A stretch of DNA of 64,000 nucleotides from Gemmatimonadota bacterium (GTDB taxonomy: Bacteria > JAAXHH01). The position numbers were made by a program, and so were the translations under genes. Where the stretch lies: the NCBI GenBank assembly GCA_026702745.1, contig JAPPBT010000102.1, positions 62,001-126,000 of the forward strand. The letters are read 5' to 3'. This document shows, in pieces, positions 11,669-20,823 of this stretch; positions within the stretch are counted from its first letter, which is position 1; each line of letters opens with the position of its first letter. The notes under the pieces are model-generated. The model did not search any database. It saw only the letters and a list, made by a program, of their open reading frames with translations, and was not told where the DNA came from.

Positions 11669-12517
11669 GTGATTAAGGGCAAGGAAGAGGACGCCGCAGT
11701 CGAAACCGCGGCGTCGACGGGTGACGCAGCCGAAGTGGCCGGAACCGCGGCGTCGACGGGTGACGCAGCCGAAGTGGCCGGAACCGCGGCGGAGAATAAC
11801 GACCCCGCGGCCGGAGCGGATTCCGTGGCCGGGACGGATTCCGCGGCCGGGGCGGATTCCGTGGCCGGGACGGATTCCGCGGCCGGGGCGGATTCCGCGG
11901 CCGGAGCGGAGGATCCGTCCGGCGGACCCGCGTCCGGGACCGAAGCGGAAACCGATGAGCCATCGGATGGCGATCCGGTCGATGCGGAGGAGGATGAACA
12001 GGCCAGGCTGGCCGAGGAGGTCCTGCTTTACAAGGACCGGCTGGTACGTCTGGCCGCCGAGTTCGACAACTACAAGAAACGGACCGGCCGCGAGTTTACC
12101 GCGCTGGTAAAGAACGCGGGTGAATCGCTGATCACCGAGCTGCTGCCCATCCTCGACAACATTGAAAGGGCGCTCCAGGCTCCGCAGACCTCCGACGAGA
12201 CCCGGTCCTTCGCCCAGGGTTTCGAGATGATCCGCCAGCAGTTCCTGGAGAAACTGGAGAAGGCAGGAATGAAGGAGATCGCCGCGGAGGGAACGTCCTT
12301 CGATCCCACGCGGCACGAAGCCGTCATGGCCGTGGAGAACGAAGAACACCCGGCCGACACGGTGATCAACGTGGTCGAAAAGGGGTATACGCTTAATGAA
12401 AAGGTCCTGCGCGCGGCCAAGGTCATCGTGACGCGCGCGCCGACGAAATCGCCGGACCAGGCGGACCAGGTGGACCAGACCGACCAGGCAGAAACGGAGA
12501 ACCAGGACGGCAACTAA
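11669..12517 (+). CDS. grpE: Nucleotide exchange factor GrpE with repeat-rich N-terminus
   Basis: Releases ADP from DnaK. The conserved GrpE part starts near residue 105: long helix ([20 protein letters not shown]), then the beta domain ([39 protein letters not shown]). The 282-residue length exceeds the usual 180-220 because the first 100 residues are an Ala/Gly/Asp/Ser tract made by a 39-bp unit (2.3 copies) and an 18-bp unit (5.5 copies), and the C-terminal tail is made of 9-bp units. The GTG start is set by GGAGG 6 nt upstream. It lies 17 bp before dnaJ. Confidence 0.95.
   Translation: MIKGKEEDAAVETAASTGDAAEVAGTAASTGDAAEVAGTAAENNDPAAGADSVAGTDSAAGADSVAGTDSAAGADSAAGAEDPSGGPASGTEAETDEPSDGDPVDAEEDEQARLAEEVLLYKDRLVRLAAEFDNYKKRTGREFTALVKNAGESLITELLPILDNIERALQAPQTSDETRSFAQGFEMIRQQFLEKLEKAGMKEIAAEGTSFDPTRHEAVMAVENEEHPADTVINVVEKGYTLNEKVLRAAKVIVTRAPTKSPDQADQVDQTDQAETENQDGN
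11705..11910 (+). repeat. Two nested tandem repeats in the grpE 5' coding part
   Basis: A 39-bp unit begins at 11705 and again at 11744, with a partial third copy. An 18-bp unit, consensus GCCGGGRCGGATTCCGYG, runs 11810-11910. Both keep the reading frame and encode a low-complexity acidic N-terminal extension. Confidence 0.9.
12455..12490 (+). repeat. 9-bp tandem repeat x4 at grpE 3' end
   Basis: Units GACCAGGCG, GACCAGGTG, GACCAGACC, GACCAGGCA encode Asp-Gln-x repeats just before the stop. The unit matches that in ybeY and, in reverse complement, tsaE. Confidence 0.9.
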
Positions 12518-12534
12518 ACGCCGGGATCCAGTGT

Positions 12535-13689
12535 ATGATGAACAAACAAGATTACTACGACACCCTGGGCGTGGCGCGCTCGGCTTCCGAAGACGAGATC
12601 AAGAAGGCGTACCGCAAGCTGGCCATGCGGTATCATCCGGACCGGAATCCGGACGACAAGGCGGCGGAAGAGAAGTTCAAGACGGCCGCCGAAGCCTACG
12701 AGGTACTCAGCGATCCGGACAAGCGCACGCGATACGACCGGTTCGGCCACCAGGGCGTGGCGGGCGACTTCGGGTCGGGCGGCTTCCAGTGGGGGGACTT
12801 CACCCACGCCGGCGACTTCGAGGACATCCTGGGGAACCTGTTCGGGGGCGGTATTTTCGGCGACCTCTTCGGCGGACGGACCCGTGGAAGGGCAAGCAAC
12901 CGTGGCGAGGATCTGCGGGTGAACCTCAAGCTGACCCTGGAAGAACTGGCCCAGGGTGTCAGCAAGACGATTCGCATCAAGCGCTACGTGCCCTGCGAAA
13001 GCTGCGGCGGCATCGGCGCCGCCGACCGGAACAGCGTGCGGACCTGTTCCACCTGCCACGGGCAAGGCCAGGTGCAGCAGCGCGCGTCCTCCCTGTTCGG
13101 CGTCGTGATGAACGTAACGACCTGCCCGAACTGCCAGGGACAGGGGAAAATCATCGACCGGCCCTGCAGCGCGTGCGAGGGGCAGGGCCGGCAGATGAAG
13201 ACGGTTACGGTCAAGGTGGATATCCCGGCGGGTGCCGGCGACGGGAACTACATGCGCCTCCAGGGCCAGGGCCACGCGGGGATCCGCGGCGGACCGGCGG
13301 GCGACGTGCTCGTGGTCATCGAGCAGGAACCCCACGAGTTCTTCGAACGGCAGGACGACGACATCATCTACGTCATGCCGCTCAGTTTCAGCCAGTCGGC
13401 CCTGGGCGAACAAATCGAAGTCCCGACCCTCTCGGGCAAAGTCCGTCTCACCATTCCCCCCGGTACCCAGTTCGGCAAGGTGTTCCGGCTGCGCGGCAAG
13501 GGCATGCCCCATCTCAACGGGTACGGCCAGGGCGACCAGCTCGTAAAGGTCATCGTGTGGACGCCCACGGAACTCACCGGCCGCGAAAAGGAACTGTACC
13601 AGGAGTTGTCCCGTCTGCAAAGCGGGAAGACGCCAGAAAACGACCGGGGATTCTTCAACCGGATCCGGGACGAGCTGTTCGGCGACTGA
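12535..13689 (+). CDS. dnaJ: Chaperone protein DnaJ
   Basis: Hsp40 co-chaperone that stimulates DnaK ATPase activity and delivers substrates. The 384-residue product has the J domain with HPD at 34-36, a short Gly/Phe region with the acidic [10 protein letters not shown] segment, four zinc-finger CxxCxGxG-type motifs ([36 protein letters not shown]) and the C-terminal beta domains ending in a Phe-Phe-rich tail. It is therefore a full type I DnaJ. It directly follows grpE and precedes prmA by 51 bp. Confidence 0.97.
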   Translation: MMNKQDYYDTLGVARSASEDEIKKAYRKLAMRYHPDRNPDDKAAEEKFKTAAEAYEVLSDPDKRTRYDRFGHQGVAGDFGSGGFQWGDFTHAGDFEDILGNLFGGGIFGDLFGGRTRGRASNRGEDLRVNLKLTLEELAQGVSKTIRIKRYVPCESCGGIGAADRNSVRTCSTCHGQGQVQQRASSLFGVVMNVTTCPNCQGQGKIIDRPCSACEGQGRQMKTVTVKVDIPAGAGDGNYMRLQGQGHAGIRGGPAGDVLVVIEQEPHEFFERQDDDIIYVMPLSFSQSALGEQIEVPTLSGKVRLTIPPGTQFGKVFRLRGKGMPHLNGYGQGDQLVKVIVWTPTELTGREKELYQELSRLQSGKTPENDRGFFNRIRDELFGD

Positions 13690-13740
13690 AACCGCTGCAT
13701 ACATGCTAACTCCGACCCGGCTTCCACCCGATCCCTGCCT

Positions 13741-14715
13741 ATGCGCCACTGGGTTGAAGTCACATTAGACATCTCGCCGGAAACCGAAGAAGCGATCGTC
13801 AATGCCTTCTGGGAATTGGGTTCCAGCGGCGTCCTGCAATCCGGGGGCAAACCTGCCGGCGCATCCGATCGTGTGACCGGCTTCTGGCCCGACCGGCCCG
13901 AAGTGAACGAAAAGCTTGACCGGATCATCCGGCTGTGGGAAGAACTTCGCAACCTAGGCATGGCGGAAGGTCCGTGCCGGATCTCGACGCGGAAGGTTTC
14001 CGAAGACGACTGGGCCGGGAAATGGAAAGCGCAGGTGGGGCCCGTCCGGGTCTCGGAGGGGCTCATGGTCGCTCCGCCGTGGTCCGAAGCGCCCTGGTCC
14101 GAGGTGCCCTGGTCCGAGGTGCCCTGGTCCGGGCCGTCCCCGTCTGATGCGCCCCCGTCTGGTGGGCCCCCGTCTGGTAGGCACCGGGCCGGCCCACCGC
14201 TCGTGGTCCGGATCAATCCGGGCACCGGCTTCGGCACGGGCGGCCACGAGACCACGCAACTGTGCCTGCGGCAACTGGAAAAACGGGTCCGGCCGGGAGA
14301 CCGGGTACTCGACGTGGGATCGGGCTCCGGCGTGCTCGCCATCGCCGCGGTCCTCCTGGGCGCCTCCCGGGCGACGGGCATCGATATCGACCCCGAGACC
14401 CTCGGCAACGCGCGGGAGAACGCCCGGCTGAACGGAGTGGCCGGCCGGGTCGACGTACATGCTGGCCGCCTGGATCATCCCGCGGTCAGCGGCCGCTACC
14501 GGGTCGTGGTCTCCAATATCAGCGCGGCCAGCCTGACCGCCATGCTGCCCGGTTTCGCAACCTGCCTGCACCCCACAGGCGAACTGATCCTGTCCGGTCT
14601 GCTCATCGAGGAGGCCGGGGCATTCGAAGACGCCCTGGCCGGTGGCGGTTTCTCGCTGATCGAGCGGAAGACCATGGGCCTCTGGTGGGCCGGCGCGGCC
14701 GTGCTGGCGACCTGA
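13741..14715 (+). CDS. prmA: Ribosomal protein L11 methyltransferase PrmA
   Basis: SAM-dependent enzyme that methylates ribosomal protein uL11. The N-terminal substrate-recognition domain (about 1-105) ends in EDDWAGKWKAQVGPVRVSEG; the Rossmann SAM domain holds NPGTGFGTGGHETTQLCL and VLDVGSGSGVLAIAAVLLGA at about 190, then VSNISAASL in place of the usual VANILA. Between the two domains, residues about 113-147 are a Trp/Ser/Pro/Gly insert encoded by 15-bp repeats, giving 324 residues rather than about 295. PrmA following dnaJ and preceding rsmE is a common bacterial arrangement. Confidence 0.93.
   Translation: MRHWVEVTLDISPETEEAIVNAFWELGSSGVLQSGGKPAGASDRVTGFWPDRPEVNEKLDRIIRLWEELRNLGMAEGPCRISTRKVSEDDWAGKWKAQVGPVRVSEGLMVAPPWSEAPWSEVPWSEVPWSGPSPSDAPPSGGPPSGRHRAGPPLVVRINPGTGFGTGGHETTQLCLRQLEKRVRPGDRVLDVGSGSGVLAIAAVLLGASRATGIDIDPETLGNARENARLNGVAGRVDVHAGRLDHPAVSGRYRVVVSNISAASLTAMLPGFATCLHPTGELILSGLLIEEAGAFEDALAGGGFSLIERKTMGLWWAGAAVLAT
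14080..14182 (+). repeat. 15-bp tandem repeats inside prmA
   Basis: Four units like TGGTCCGAGGTGCCC (14080-14139) are followed by about three units like CCCGTCTGGTGGGCC. They encode the interdomain Pro/Ser/Trp linker. Confidence 0.88.
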
Positions 14716-14775
14716 CAGATGGCGGCCGGTCGTTGCGGCAACGAGCCGGACGGCAAGCCATGATCGGCGGAATTG

Positions 14776-15519
14776 ATGGAATACAGCTACGTGCCCCCGG
14801 AACGGATCACGGAGAATTCGGCCCTTGTTGCCGACAAGGACGAACAGCATCACCTGGCCCGCGCTTTACGGAAGAGACCGGGCGACGCCGTGCAGTTCGT
14901 GGACGGCGAAGGCTGGATCTACGACGGCGTGCTTGTCCGCATGAAACCGGAGATCGAAATCGAGATCCGGGACCGCCGGAGAGACCGTGAAACGGAATCG
15001 CCCGAAGTCACGCTCGCGCCGTCGCTGCTCAAGGGGACGCGGCTGGACACCGTCGTCGAGAAGGCGACGGAGCTGGGTGTCGCCGCCATCCTTCCCATGC
15101 GCAGCGCCCGGACGGTGGCGGGCGGCAGACCGGCCAGCGGACCGTCCGGCCAGCGGATGGAACGCTGGCGGCGCATTGCCCTGAGCGCAATGAAGCAGTC
15201 GCTGCGCGCCCGTTTGCCCCGGATCGAACCGGTCAAGAGCATGGAAGACATCGTGGGAACCGCGTCGTCTTACGATCTGGCCCTCATCGCCTGGGAAGAG
15301 GAAGGGGATAGGCGCCTGGACCTCGTGGCCGGCCTCGACGCGAAGGCCAGGCGCGTCCTGCTGATGATCGGCCCCGAGGGCGGTTTCGCCCGGGAGGAAA
15401 TTGCCATGGCCCGTGAAGCAGGCTTGGTGACGGTTTCCCTGGGACGCTCGCGTCTGCGATCCGACACGGCGGCCATCGCGGGGCTGGCCCTGCTCATGGC
15501 AGCACTGGACGCCCCGTGA
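14776..15519 (+). CDS. rsmE: 16S rRNA (uracil1498-N3)-methyltransferase RsmE
   Basis: SPOUT-fold methyltransferase acting on U1498 of 16S rRNA. The 247-residue product has the N-terminal PUA-like region (HHLARALRKRPGDAVQFVDG), KATELGVAAILPMRSART, and the C-terminal SAM-binding knot MIGPEGGFAREEI with SLGRSRLRSDTAAIAGLALL. The start is ATG; a TTG immediately before it gives the same frame. It follows prmA by 60 bp on the same strand. A 31-bp tandem repeat begins at its stop codon. Confidence 0.94.
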   Translation: MEYSYVPPERITENSALVADKDEQHHLARALRKRPGDAVQFVDGEGWIYDGVLVRMKPEIEIEIRDRRRDRETESPEVTLAPSLLKGTRLDTVVEKATELGVAAILPMRSARTVAGGRPASGPSGQRMERWRRIALSAMKQSLRARLPRIEPVKSMEDIVGTASSYDLALIAWEEEGDRRLDLVAGLDAKARRVLLMIGPEGGFAREEIAMAREAGLVTVSLGRSRLRSDTAAIAGLALLMAALDAP

Positions 15520-15607
15520 CCGAAGGTCGCCCGAAGTCACCGCCCCATGACCGAGGGTCGCCCGAAGTCACCGCCGCCTGACCACAATCGCCCGGATTCA
15601 CCGCCCT
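15517..15607 (+). repeat. 31-bp tandem repeat x3 downstream of rsmE
   Basis: Three units start at 15517, 15548 and 15579 with the core CGCCCGAAGTCACCGCC; the third is diverged. The first unit includes the rsmE stop codon. The period is not a multiple of three. Confidence 0.88.
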
Positions 15608-15667
15608 GCCCCGCACGTGCACGAAGCGCACCCGCGTCGCGCTAGAGGCGCAATGGAGGACGATAAC

Positions 15668-16012
15668 ATGCCAGAGTGTCTGTTCTGCCGGATCATCGAC
15701 GGATCGCTGCCTACCGAATTCGTCTACGAAGACGAGCACGTCGTGGCCTTCCGGGACATAAACCCCGCCGCCCCTGTGCATATCCTCGTCGTACCGCGGG
15801 CGCATATCGAAACGGTCGCCGACCTGGGCATCGATACGGCCGGGGTCATGAGCCGGCTCACGGCGGCGGCGAACCGGATCGCCCGGGAAGCCGGGGTCGA
15901 CGCCGGCGGATACCGGCTGATCGTCAACTGTGGCCGTGATGGGGGCCAGACCGTTTTCCACCTCCACATGCACCTGCTCGCAGGACGCAAGATGCCCGAA
16001 TTGGCCGCTTGA
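15668..16012 (+). CDS. HIT-family nucleotide-binding hydrolase (HinT-like)
   Basis: Small purine-nucleoside phosphoramidate/AMP-lysine hydrolase-type protein. The 114-residue product begins with CLFCRIIDGSLPTEFVYEDE, typical of HinT, and carries the histidine triad HLHMHLL near the C-terminus. The ATG chosen has GGAGG 8 nt upstream. The cellular substrate is not known from sequence. It is separated from rpsU by a promoter-containing gap. Confidence 0.93.
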   Translation: MPECLFCRIIDGSLPTEFVYEDEHVVAFRDINPAAPVHILVVPRAHIETVADLGIDTAGVMSRLTAAANRIAREAGVDAGGYRLIVNCGRDGGQTVFHLHMHLLAGRKMPELAA

Positions 16013-16065
16013 GCGGCAATGGGCGGGACGACGGGCGCCTATTGGAACCGAACGAATTAATCTCC

Positions 16066-16094
16066 TTGCCTTTTCAACCAGTCCATGGCATATT
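16066..16094 (+). promoter_or_regulatory. Possible promoter for rpsU-yqeY
   Basis: TTGCCT, 17 bp, CATATT, about 75 bp before the rpsU start, in an AT-richer patch. The match is moderate. Confidence 0.35.
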
Positions 16095-16167
16095 AGATTG
16101 GCTTGAATAGAGACGGAGAGTAAGACTTGGTTCACCCGATTCGTGTGGCATGAGAGGGGGTGTGAGG

Positions 16168-16365
16168 ATGCCAGGTATTCGTGTCAGGGAAGGAGAACCG
16201 TTCGAGAAGGCCCTGCGGCGTTTTACCAAGACTTGCGAGAAAGTCGGCATCATGTCTGAAATACGCAAGCATCAGCATTTCGAAAAGCCAAGCGCGAAAC
16301 GCAAGCGCAAGCTGAACGCGGCGAAGCGGAAGAATCAGAAGCGGCTCCAGCAGGAAAGATACTGA
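16168..16365 (+). CDS. rpsU: 30S ribosomal protein bS21
   Basis: Small basic ribosomal protein at the 30S platform, involved in initiation. The 65-residue product starts [19 protein letters not shown] and ends in the usual Lys/Arg-rich helix ([20 protein letters not shown]). The ATG is preferred over one six codons earlier because it matches the family N-terminus and has a purine-rich site upstream. It is followed 16 bp later by yqeY; the rpsU-yqeY pairing is common in bacteria. Confidence 0.95.
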   Translation: MPGIRVREGEPFEKALRRFTKTCEKVGIMSEIRKHQHFEKPSAKRKRKLNAAKRKNQKRLQQERY

Positions 16366-16381
16366 TCGACCGGAGCGGGTC

Positions 16382-16864
16382 ATGGCGCTTAAAGAGCGTT
16401 TGTCGGATGACATGAAGACGGCACTCAGGAACCGGGAGACCGTACGCCTCGGCCTGGTCCGCATGATACGCGCACAGATCAAGAACCGGGAGATCGCCAA
16501 GGGGAGCGACCTGGAGGACGAGGAAACGGTCGAGGTGGTCTCTTCCCTGATCAAGGCCAAGAGAGAAGCGCTGGAATTCGCCGTCAAGGGAGATCGAAAG
16601 GACCTGGTCGCCCAGGCCGAAGAAGAGCTGGAGATCCTTGCGTCCTATCTTCCGGAACAGTTGTCCGAGGAAGAGATCGGATCCATCGTCCAGGAAGCCA
16701 TCGACCAGTCCGGCGCAGCGGGACCGGGAGACCTGGGCAGGGTCATGGGCGCGGTCATGCCCCGGGTAAAGGGCCGGGCGGACGGCAGGCTCGTCAACAC
16801 CATTGTGCGGGAATGCCTGGCCGGCCTGGCCACGCAGGACATGCAGTCCATGCAGACCGGATAG
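16382..16864 (+). CDS. GatB/YqeY domain-containing protein
   Basis: Small helical protein related to the tRNA-binding tail of the GatB amidotransferase subunit; its own function is unresolved. The 160-residue product shows SDDMKTALRNRETVRLGLVR at the start and ASYLPEQLSEEEIGSIVQEA in the middle, both family hallmarks. It is co-directional with and close behind rpsU. A hairpin follows before the next gene. Confidence 0.92.
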   Translation: MALKERLSDDMKTALRNRETVRLGLVRMIRAQIKNREIAKGSDLEDEETVEVVSSLIKAKREALEFAVKGDRKDLVAQAEEELEILASYLPEQLSEEEIGSIVQEAIDQSGAAGPGDLGRVMGAVMPRVKGRADGRLVNTIVRECLAGLATQDMQSMQTG

Positions 16865-16902
16865 TTCTCTCCAAATCACGGTCAGCGGCGGTCCTGATTT
16901 CG

Positions 16903-16940
16903 AAGCCTCTCCGAATCCCCGGGGAGGCTTTCCGTGTTTT
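16903..16940 (+). terminator. Hairpin with T-rich tail between yqeY and the cvpA-like gene
   Basis: AAGCCTCTCC (16903-16912) pairs with GGGGAGGCTT (16921-16930) with one G-U pair and an 8-nt loop; TTCCGTGTTTT follows. The start codon of the next gene lies only 7 nt after the tail, so it could also act as an attenuator. Confidence 0.6.
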
Positions 16941-16946
16941 GATGCC

Positions 16947-17480
16947 ATGAACTGGATCGATATAGCCATCGGGATCCTCGTTTTCTACCAGGCGGCAACC
17001 GGCTTTGGCAAGGGAATCGCCCGGAGCCTGCTCGACCTTGCGGGCATCGTCGCGGCGGTAGTCATATCCCTGACCCAGTTCGTCCTGGTGTCCGATCTCC
17101 TCGGCCGCATGACCGGCATTTCCACCGGCTGGCTGCACTGGTTCAGCCTGTTCGTCTGCCTGGTCCTGTCGCTTGCGCTGGTCAATGTCGTGACCGGCGT
17201 GGCCGGCCGATCGTTACGGGGCGCTTCAAAGTCCCTTCTCGACCGCGCGGCCGGCTTTCTGCTCGGCTGTGCGCGCGGCTGCGTCATCGCGAGCCTGCTG
17301 TTGATCCTTTACGCGTTCATGCCGTTCACCGGCACTGCGAAGACCCAGCTTGACCGGTCGTCCCTGGCGCCGGAGGCCATGTCCATCATACCGGCGATCA
17401 TCGATACCGTCATGGACCGCGTGTCACCCGGTTCCCCGTCGATCATGGAGAAACTGGAACGGTATCTGCTTACCAGGTAG
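16947..17480 (+). CDS. CvpA-family membrane protein
   Basis: Predicted inner-membrane protein of 177 residues with about four hydrophobic helices and the N-terminal CvpA signature MNWIDIAIGILVFYQAATGF followed by KGIARSLLDLAGIVAA. CvpA in enterobacteria is linked to colicin V export and bile tolerance, but in most bacteria its role is unknown. The ATG matches the family N-terminus. It precedes mutS2 by 67 bp, a frequent pairing (cvpA-mutS2) in bacteria. Confidence 0.85.
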   Translation: MNWIDIAIGILVFYQAATGFGKGIARSLLDLAGIVAAVVISLTQFVLVSDLLGRMTGISTGWLHWFSLFVCLVLSLALVNVVTGVAGRSLRGASKSLLDRAAGFLLGCARGCVIASLLLILYAFMPFTGTAKTQLDRSSLAPEAMSIIPAIIDTVMDRVSPGSPSIMEKLERYLLTR

Positions 17481-17547
17481 CCGGTCCGATGCGGGCGGCC
17501 AGTCCGAAGCGCGCAGCCGGCCGTCGGCGATTCGAGAACAACCGAAC

Positions 17548-20049
17548 ATGAAACCCGGAATACCTTCCCACACGCTGAAAGTACTGGAATTCGACGCTGT
17601 CAGGACCATGTGTTCGGAGCGGACGGTCTCCGCGCCGGGCCACCGCCGGGCCATGTCCCTGGAACCGGGCAAAGACATCGTCGTAATCCGGAACAACCTG
17701 CAGACCGTCACCGAAATGCGCGGGTTCCTGGACCAGGCCGAAACGGTTCCCCTGCGGGGCATCAAGGACATCGGCGTGGCCCTGGAACAGGTCGGCGTGG
17801 CCGGCGCAAGGCTGGAGCCCCAGGCCCTGCTCGACGTGGCCGACACCCTCCGGGTAAGCCGGCGCATGCGAGCGTTCGGCCAGAGGTTGCGGAATCGTTC
17901 CACGGCCCCCCACGTCGCGTCCCTCACGGCCGGCCTGGGAGACTTCCAGGAGATCGAGACCTCGATCGGGCAGGCCATCGACGGCGACGGCAACATACGC
18001 GACCACGCCAGTCCCGGGTTGCGGCGAATCCGCACGGACCAGCAGACCATGCGGGAGCGCGCGCGGAACTGGCTGCAGCGTTTCATACAGTCGGAAGCAG
18101 GGGCCAGAGCGCTGCAGGAGCCGGTCATCACCATGCGTGACGGGCGGTACGTAGTCCCGGTACGAATGGACCACCGCGGGCAGGTGCAGGGGGTGGTCCA
18201 CGACCAGTCGGCCAGCGGCGCCACGGTATTCATAGAACCCATCGGCGTCGTCGAATTCAACAACCGGCTGCGCGAACTGATCGTGGCGGAAGGCCGCGAG
18301 ATCGAGCGCATCCTGCTGTCCCTGACCGACCAGGTACATCAGGAGGTGGAAGCCATAACCTTATCGTACGGACTGCTGGGCCAACTCGACTTCTTTCACG
18401 CGGCCGCCGTGCTTTCCATCGACCTCCGGGCCGCGCCGCCGCGGATGAATTCAGACGGACGCATCGTCCTGCGCAACGCACGGCACCCCATCCTTCAGCT
18501 GTCTGACCAGTGCGAAACCGTCGTCCCCCTGAACCTGCTGGTCGGGGAAAGCGCGCAGACGCTCGTGATCACCGGTCCCAACATGGGCGGCAAGACAGTC
18601 GCCCTGAAATCGATCGGCATCCTGACCATGATGGCCCAGGCCGGACTGCACATACCGGCGGACGACGACACCGAAATCGCCGTGTTCGACACCGTCTTCG
18701 CGGACATCGGGGACGAGCAGTCGATCGAGGCGAACCTGAGTACCTTCTCGGCCCACCTGTTGCATATCCGGACCATACTGGAGGAGGCCGGCGACCATAC
18801 CCTGGTGCTCCTCGACGAGCTGGGCGCGGGCACGGATCCATCGGCGGGCTCGGCCATGGGCATGGCCATCCTGGAATCGCTGACCCTGCGGGGAACCGTC
18901 ACCGCGGCTACGACCCACTTCGATACGCTCAAGGCTTTCGCCACCCGGACCGAGGGAGTGGAAAACGGATCGATGATTTTCGACGTGGAAACCCTGACGC
19001 CCTCCTACCAGTTCAGGCAGGGCATCCCCGGTGCCAGCTACGCCCTGGAAATCGGCAGCCGGCTCGGTATGCCCGGTGACGTGCTCGAGCGTGCCTCCCG
19101 GTTCATGGGTACCGCCGAAAAGCGTCTGGACGAAGTCATCGTGGAAGTGGACCGGAAGCATGAACTGCTCGTTGCCGCACAGGAGCAGGCGGACCGGCTT
19201 CGCGCTGATTTGGATGGACTGAAACGGACCTACGAGGACCAGATCGCTTCCTACAGGCAAAAGGAACGCGACACGATCGCCGCCGGCCGGGAAAAGATGG
19301 ACCGGCTGATGAAAGACGCCCAGGCCGCCATCGACCAGGCGGTGGCCGCGGTCCGCCGAGAACAGGCCGCGGCCGGGGCCGTCGAGGCATCGCGCAAGAC
19401 GGTTGGGGACCAGCGCGCGCAGCTTCAACGCATGCTCGATTCCATCGATTCCGGAACCTCTTCCGATGAAGGAGACGTCGGGGAGACCGCCGGGGACACG
19501 GTGGGCACCGCCGCGGAACGCGCCGCCGCGGAACGCGCCGGGGATTCAGCCACAGATCGCGCCGGGGGTCTCACTGCGGAACCCGTCGACGAGGCCATAT
19601 CGGCGGGCGACGAGGTGTGGGTGGCGTCACTGGGACAACCGGGGAGCGTGATCCAGGACCAGGGAGACCGGCTGCGCATCCGGACCGGCAGAATGGAGAT
19701 CACGGCCCGGCGATCCGAGGTCCGTCTCCACAAACCCGACCCCGCGCCATCGAGCGGAAAACCGGCAGGCCACGTGGAAGTGCGGATGGACCGACCCCGC
19801 GCTGCTCTGACGGAACTGGACGTGCGGGGCTTCCGCGCCCGGGAGGCCATCGACGCCGTGGATCGCTACATCGACCAGACCGCCCTTGATGACCTCAACG
19901 AAATCCGTATACTTCATGGTAAGGGTACCGGGGCCCTGAGCAGCGCGATTCAGGAGTTTCTGCAACAACATCCCCTGGTCAAGTCCTCCCATTTCGCCGA
20001 ACAGCGCGACGGGGGGACCGGGGTGACCATCGTGGAGATGAAGGATTAA
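17548..20049 (+). CDS. mutS2: Endonuclease MutS2
   Basis: MutS homologue lacking the mismatch-recognition domain; it limits recombination and acts on collided ribosomes in some species. The 833-residue product has the core/lever domain, the ATPase with Walker A GPNMGGKTVALKSIG and Walker B TLVLLDELGAGTDP, a coiled-coil segment (about 535-640), and a C-terminal Smr domain (LDVRGFRAREAIDAVDRYID, HGKGTGALSSAIQEFLQ). A low-complexity Ala/Glu/Arg/Gly patch at about 650-675 separates the coiled coil from the KOW-like and Smr parts. A strong terminator overlaps the stop codon. Confidence 0.96.
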   Translation: MKPGIPSHTLKVLEFDAVRTMCSERTVSAPGHRRAMSLEPGKDIVVIRNNLQTVTEMRGFLDQAETVPLRGIKDIGVALEQVGVAGARLEPQALLDVADTLRVSRRMRAFGQRLRNRSTAPHVASLTAGLGDFQEIETSIGQAIDGDGNIRDHASPGLRRIRTDQQTMRERARNWLQRFIQSEAGARALQEPVITMRDGRYVVPVRMDHRGQVQGVVHDQSASGATVFIEPIGVVEFNNRLRELIVAEGREIERILLSLTDQVHQEVEAITLSYGLLGQLDFFHAAAVLSIDLRAAPPRMNSDGRIVLRNARHPILQLSDQCETVVPLNLLVGESAQTLVITGPNMGGKTVALKSIGILTMMAQAGLHIPADDDTEIAVFDTVFADIGDEQSIEANLSTFSAHLLHIRTILEEAGDHTLVLLDELGAGTDPSAGSAMGMAILESLTLRGTVTAATTHFDTLKAFATRTEGVENGSMIFDVETLTPSYQFRQGIPGASYALEIGSRLGMPGDVLERASRFMGTAEKRLDEVIVEVDRKHELLVAAQEQADRLRADLDGLKRTYEDQIASYRQKERDTIAAGREKMDRLMKDAQAAIDQAVAAVRREQAAAGAVEASRKTVGDQRAQLQRMLDSIDSGTSSDEGDVGETAGDTVGTAAERAAAERAGDSATDRAGGLTAEPVDEAISAGDEVWVASLGQPGSVIQDQGDRLRIRTGRMEITARRSEVRLHKPDPAPSSGKPAGHVEVRMDRPRAALTELDVRGFRAREAIDAVDRYIDQTALDDLNEIRILHGKGTGALSSAIQEFLQQHPLVKSSHFAEQRDGGTGVTIVEMKD

Positions 20050-20080
20050 GCGCGTTCGCGCGCTGACGCCGCGCTTTTTT
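20048..20080 (+). terminator. Rho-independent terminator after mutS2
   Basis: AAGCGCG (20048-20054) pairs with CGCGCTT (20070-20076), followed by a T run to 20080. The stem starts within the mutS2 stop codon. Confidence 0.75.
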
Positions 20081-20190
20081 CGCGGTAACGCCGCAAGGGC
20101 CGGTTCGGTACGGGGCGTCCGGTACAGGCCGTGGCAAACGGACGATCCATCTTCGATATCAATAAATGTGCTCGAGACAGGAGGACAATC

Positions 20191-20772
20191 ATGGCCTTTA
20201 CGCTGCAACTGGGCGAATCCGCACCGGAGTTCTCGCTGCCGGCGACGGACGGCAGGACCTACAGCCTGGACGATTTCTCGACCGCCGAGACGCTGGTGGT
20301 GTTCTTCACCTGCAACCACTGTCCCTACGTCACCGGATCCGATGAAGTGACGCGCGTTTCCGCGGAGAAATTCGGGTCCCGCGGCGTCCGGTTCGTCGGG
20401 ATCAATTCCAACAGCGAAGTCACCCATCCCGACGACGATTATGATCACATGGTCGCCCGGATGAACGTCCATCGCTTCCCGTGGGTCTACCTGCGCGACC
20501 TGAGCCAGGATACCGCGCGGGCGTACGGCGCTCTGCGGACCCCCCACTTCTACGTCTTCGACCGCGACCGCACCCTGGTCTACACCGGCCGCGGCGTCGA
20601 CAGTCCCCGGGACGCGGACGGCATAACGGTGAACGACCTGGAAGCGGCCCTCGACGACGTGACGGCGGGCCGTCCCGTGCGGACGGCGCTCACCAACCCC
20701 ATCGGGTGCAACGTCAAGTGGGAGAACCAGGACGCGCACTGGATGCCGCCCGAGGCGTGCGATCTGGTGTGA
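20191..20772 (+). CDS. Thioredoxin-family (AhpC/TSA-like) redoxin
   Basis: Thioredoxin-fold protein of 193 residues with no signal peptide, so probably cytoplasmic. The N-terminal [20 protein letters not shown] and [16 protein letters not shown] with a CxxC (Cys-Asn-His-Cys) active site define the family. RVDSPRD-type and CNVKWE segments near the C-terminus are typical of a widespread redoxin clade; the reductant and substrate are unknown. The ATG has ACAGGAGG 7 nt upstream. It is flanked by the mutS2 terminator and dnaG. Confidence 0.88.
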   Translation: MAFTLQLGESAPEFSLPATDGRTYSLDDFSTAETLVVFFTCNHCPYVTGSDEVTRVSAEKFGSRGVRFVGINSNSEVTHPDDDYDHMVARMNVHRFPWVYLRDLSQDTARAYGALRTPHFYVFDRDRTLVYTGRGVDSPRDADGITVNDLEAALDDVTAGRPVRTALTNPIGCNVKWENQDAHWMPPEACDLV

Positions 20773-20823
20773 GGACCCTGAACAAGCCCGCCCCAGGCCG
20801 GCGGCAAACGCGGAGAGAGCGCC

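Noticed and set aside
11241-11672. A 143-codon frame between hrcA and grpE rich in Gly/Asn/Arg repeats
   Set aside because: The repeat comes from the 18-bp array; the frame starts inside hrcA and has no ribosome binding site or family signal.
15517-15607. CRISPR array
   Set aside because: The 31-bp units are contiguous with no spacers and there are no cas genes; the 19-bp arrays are rejected for the same reasons.
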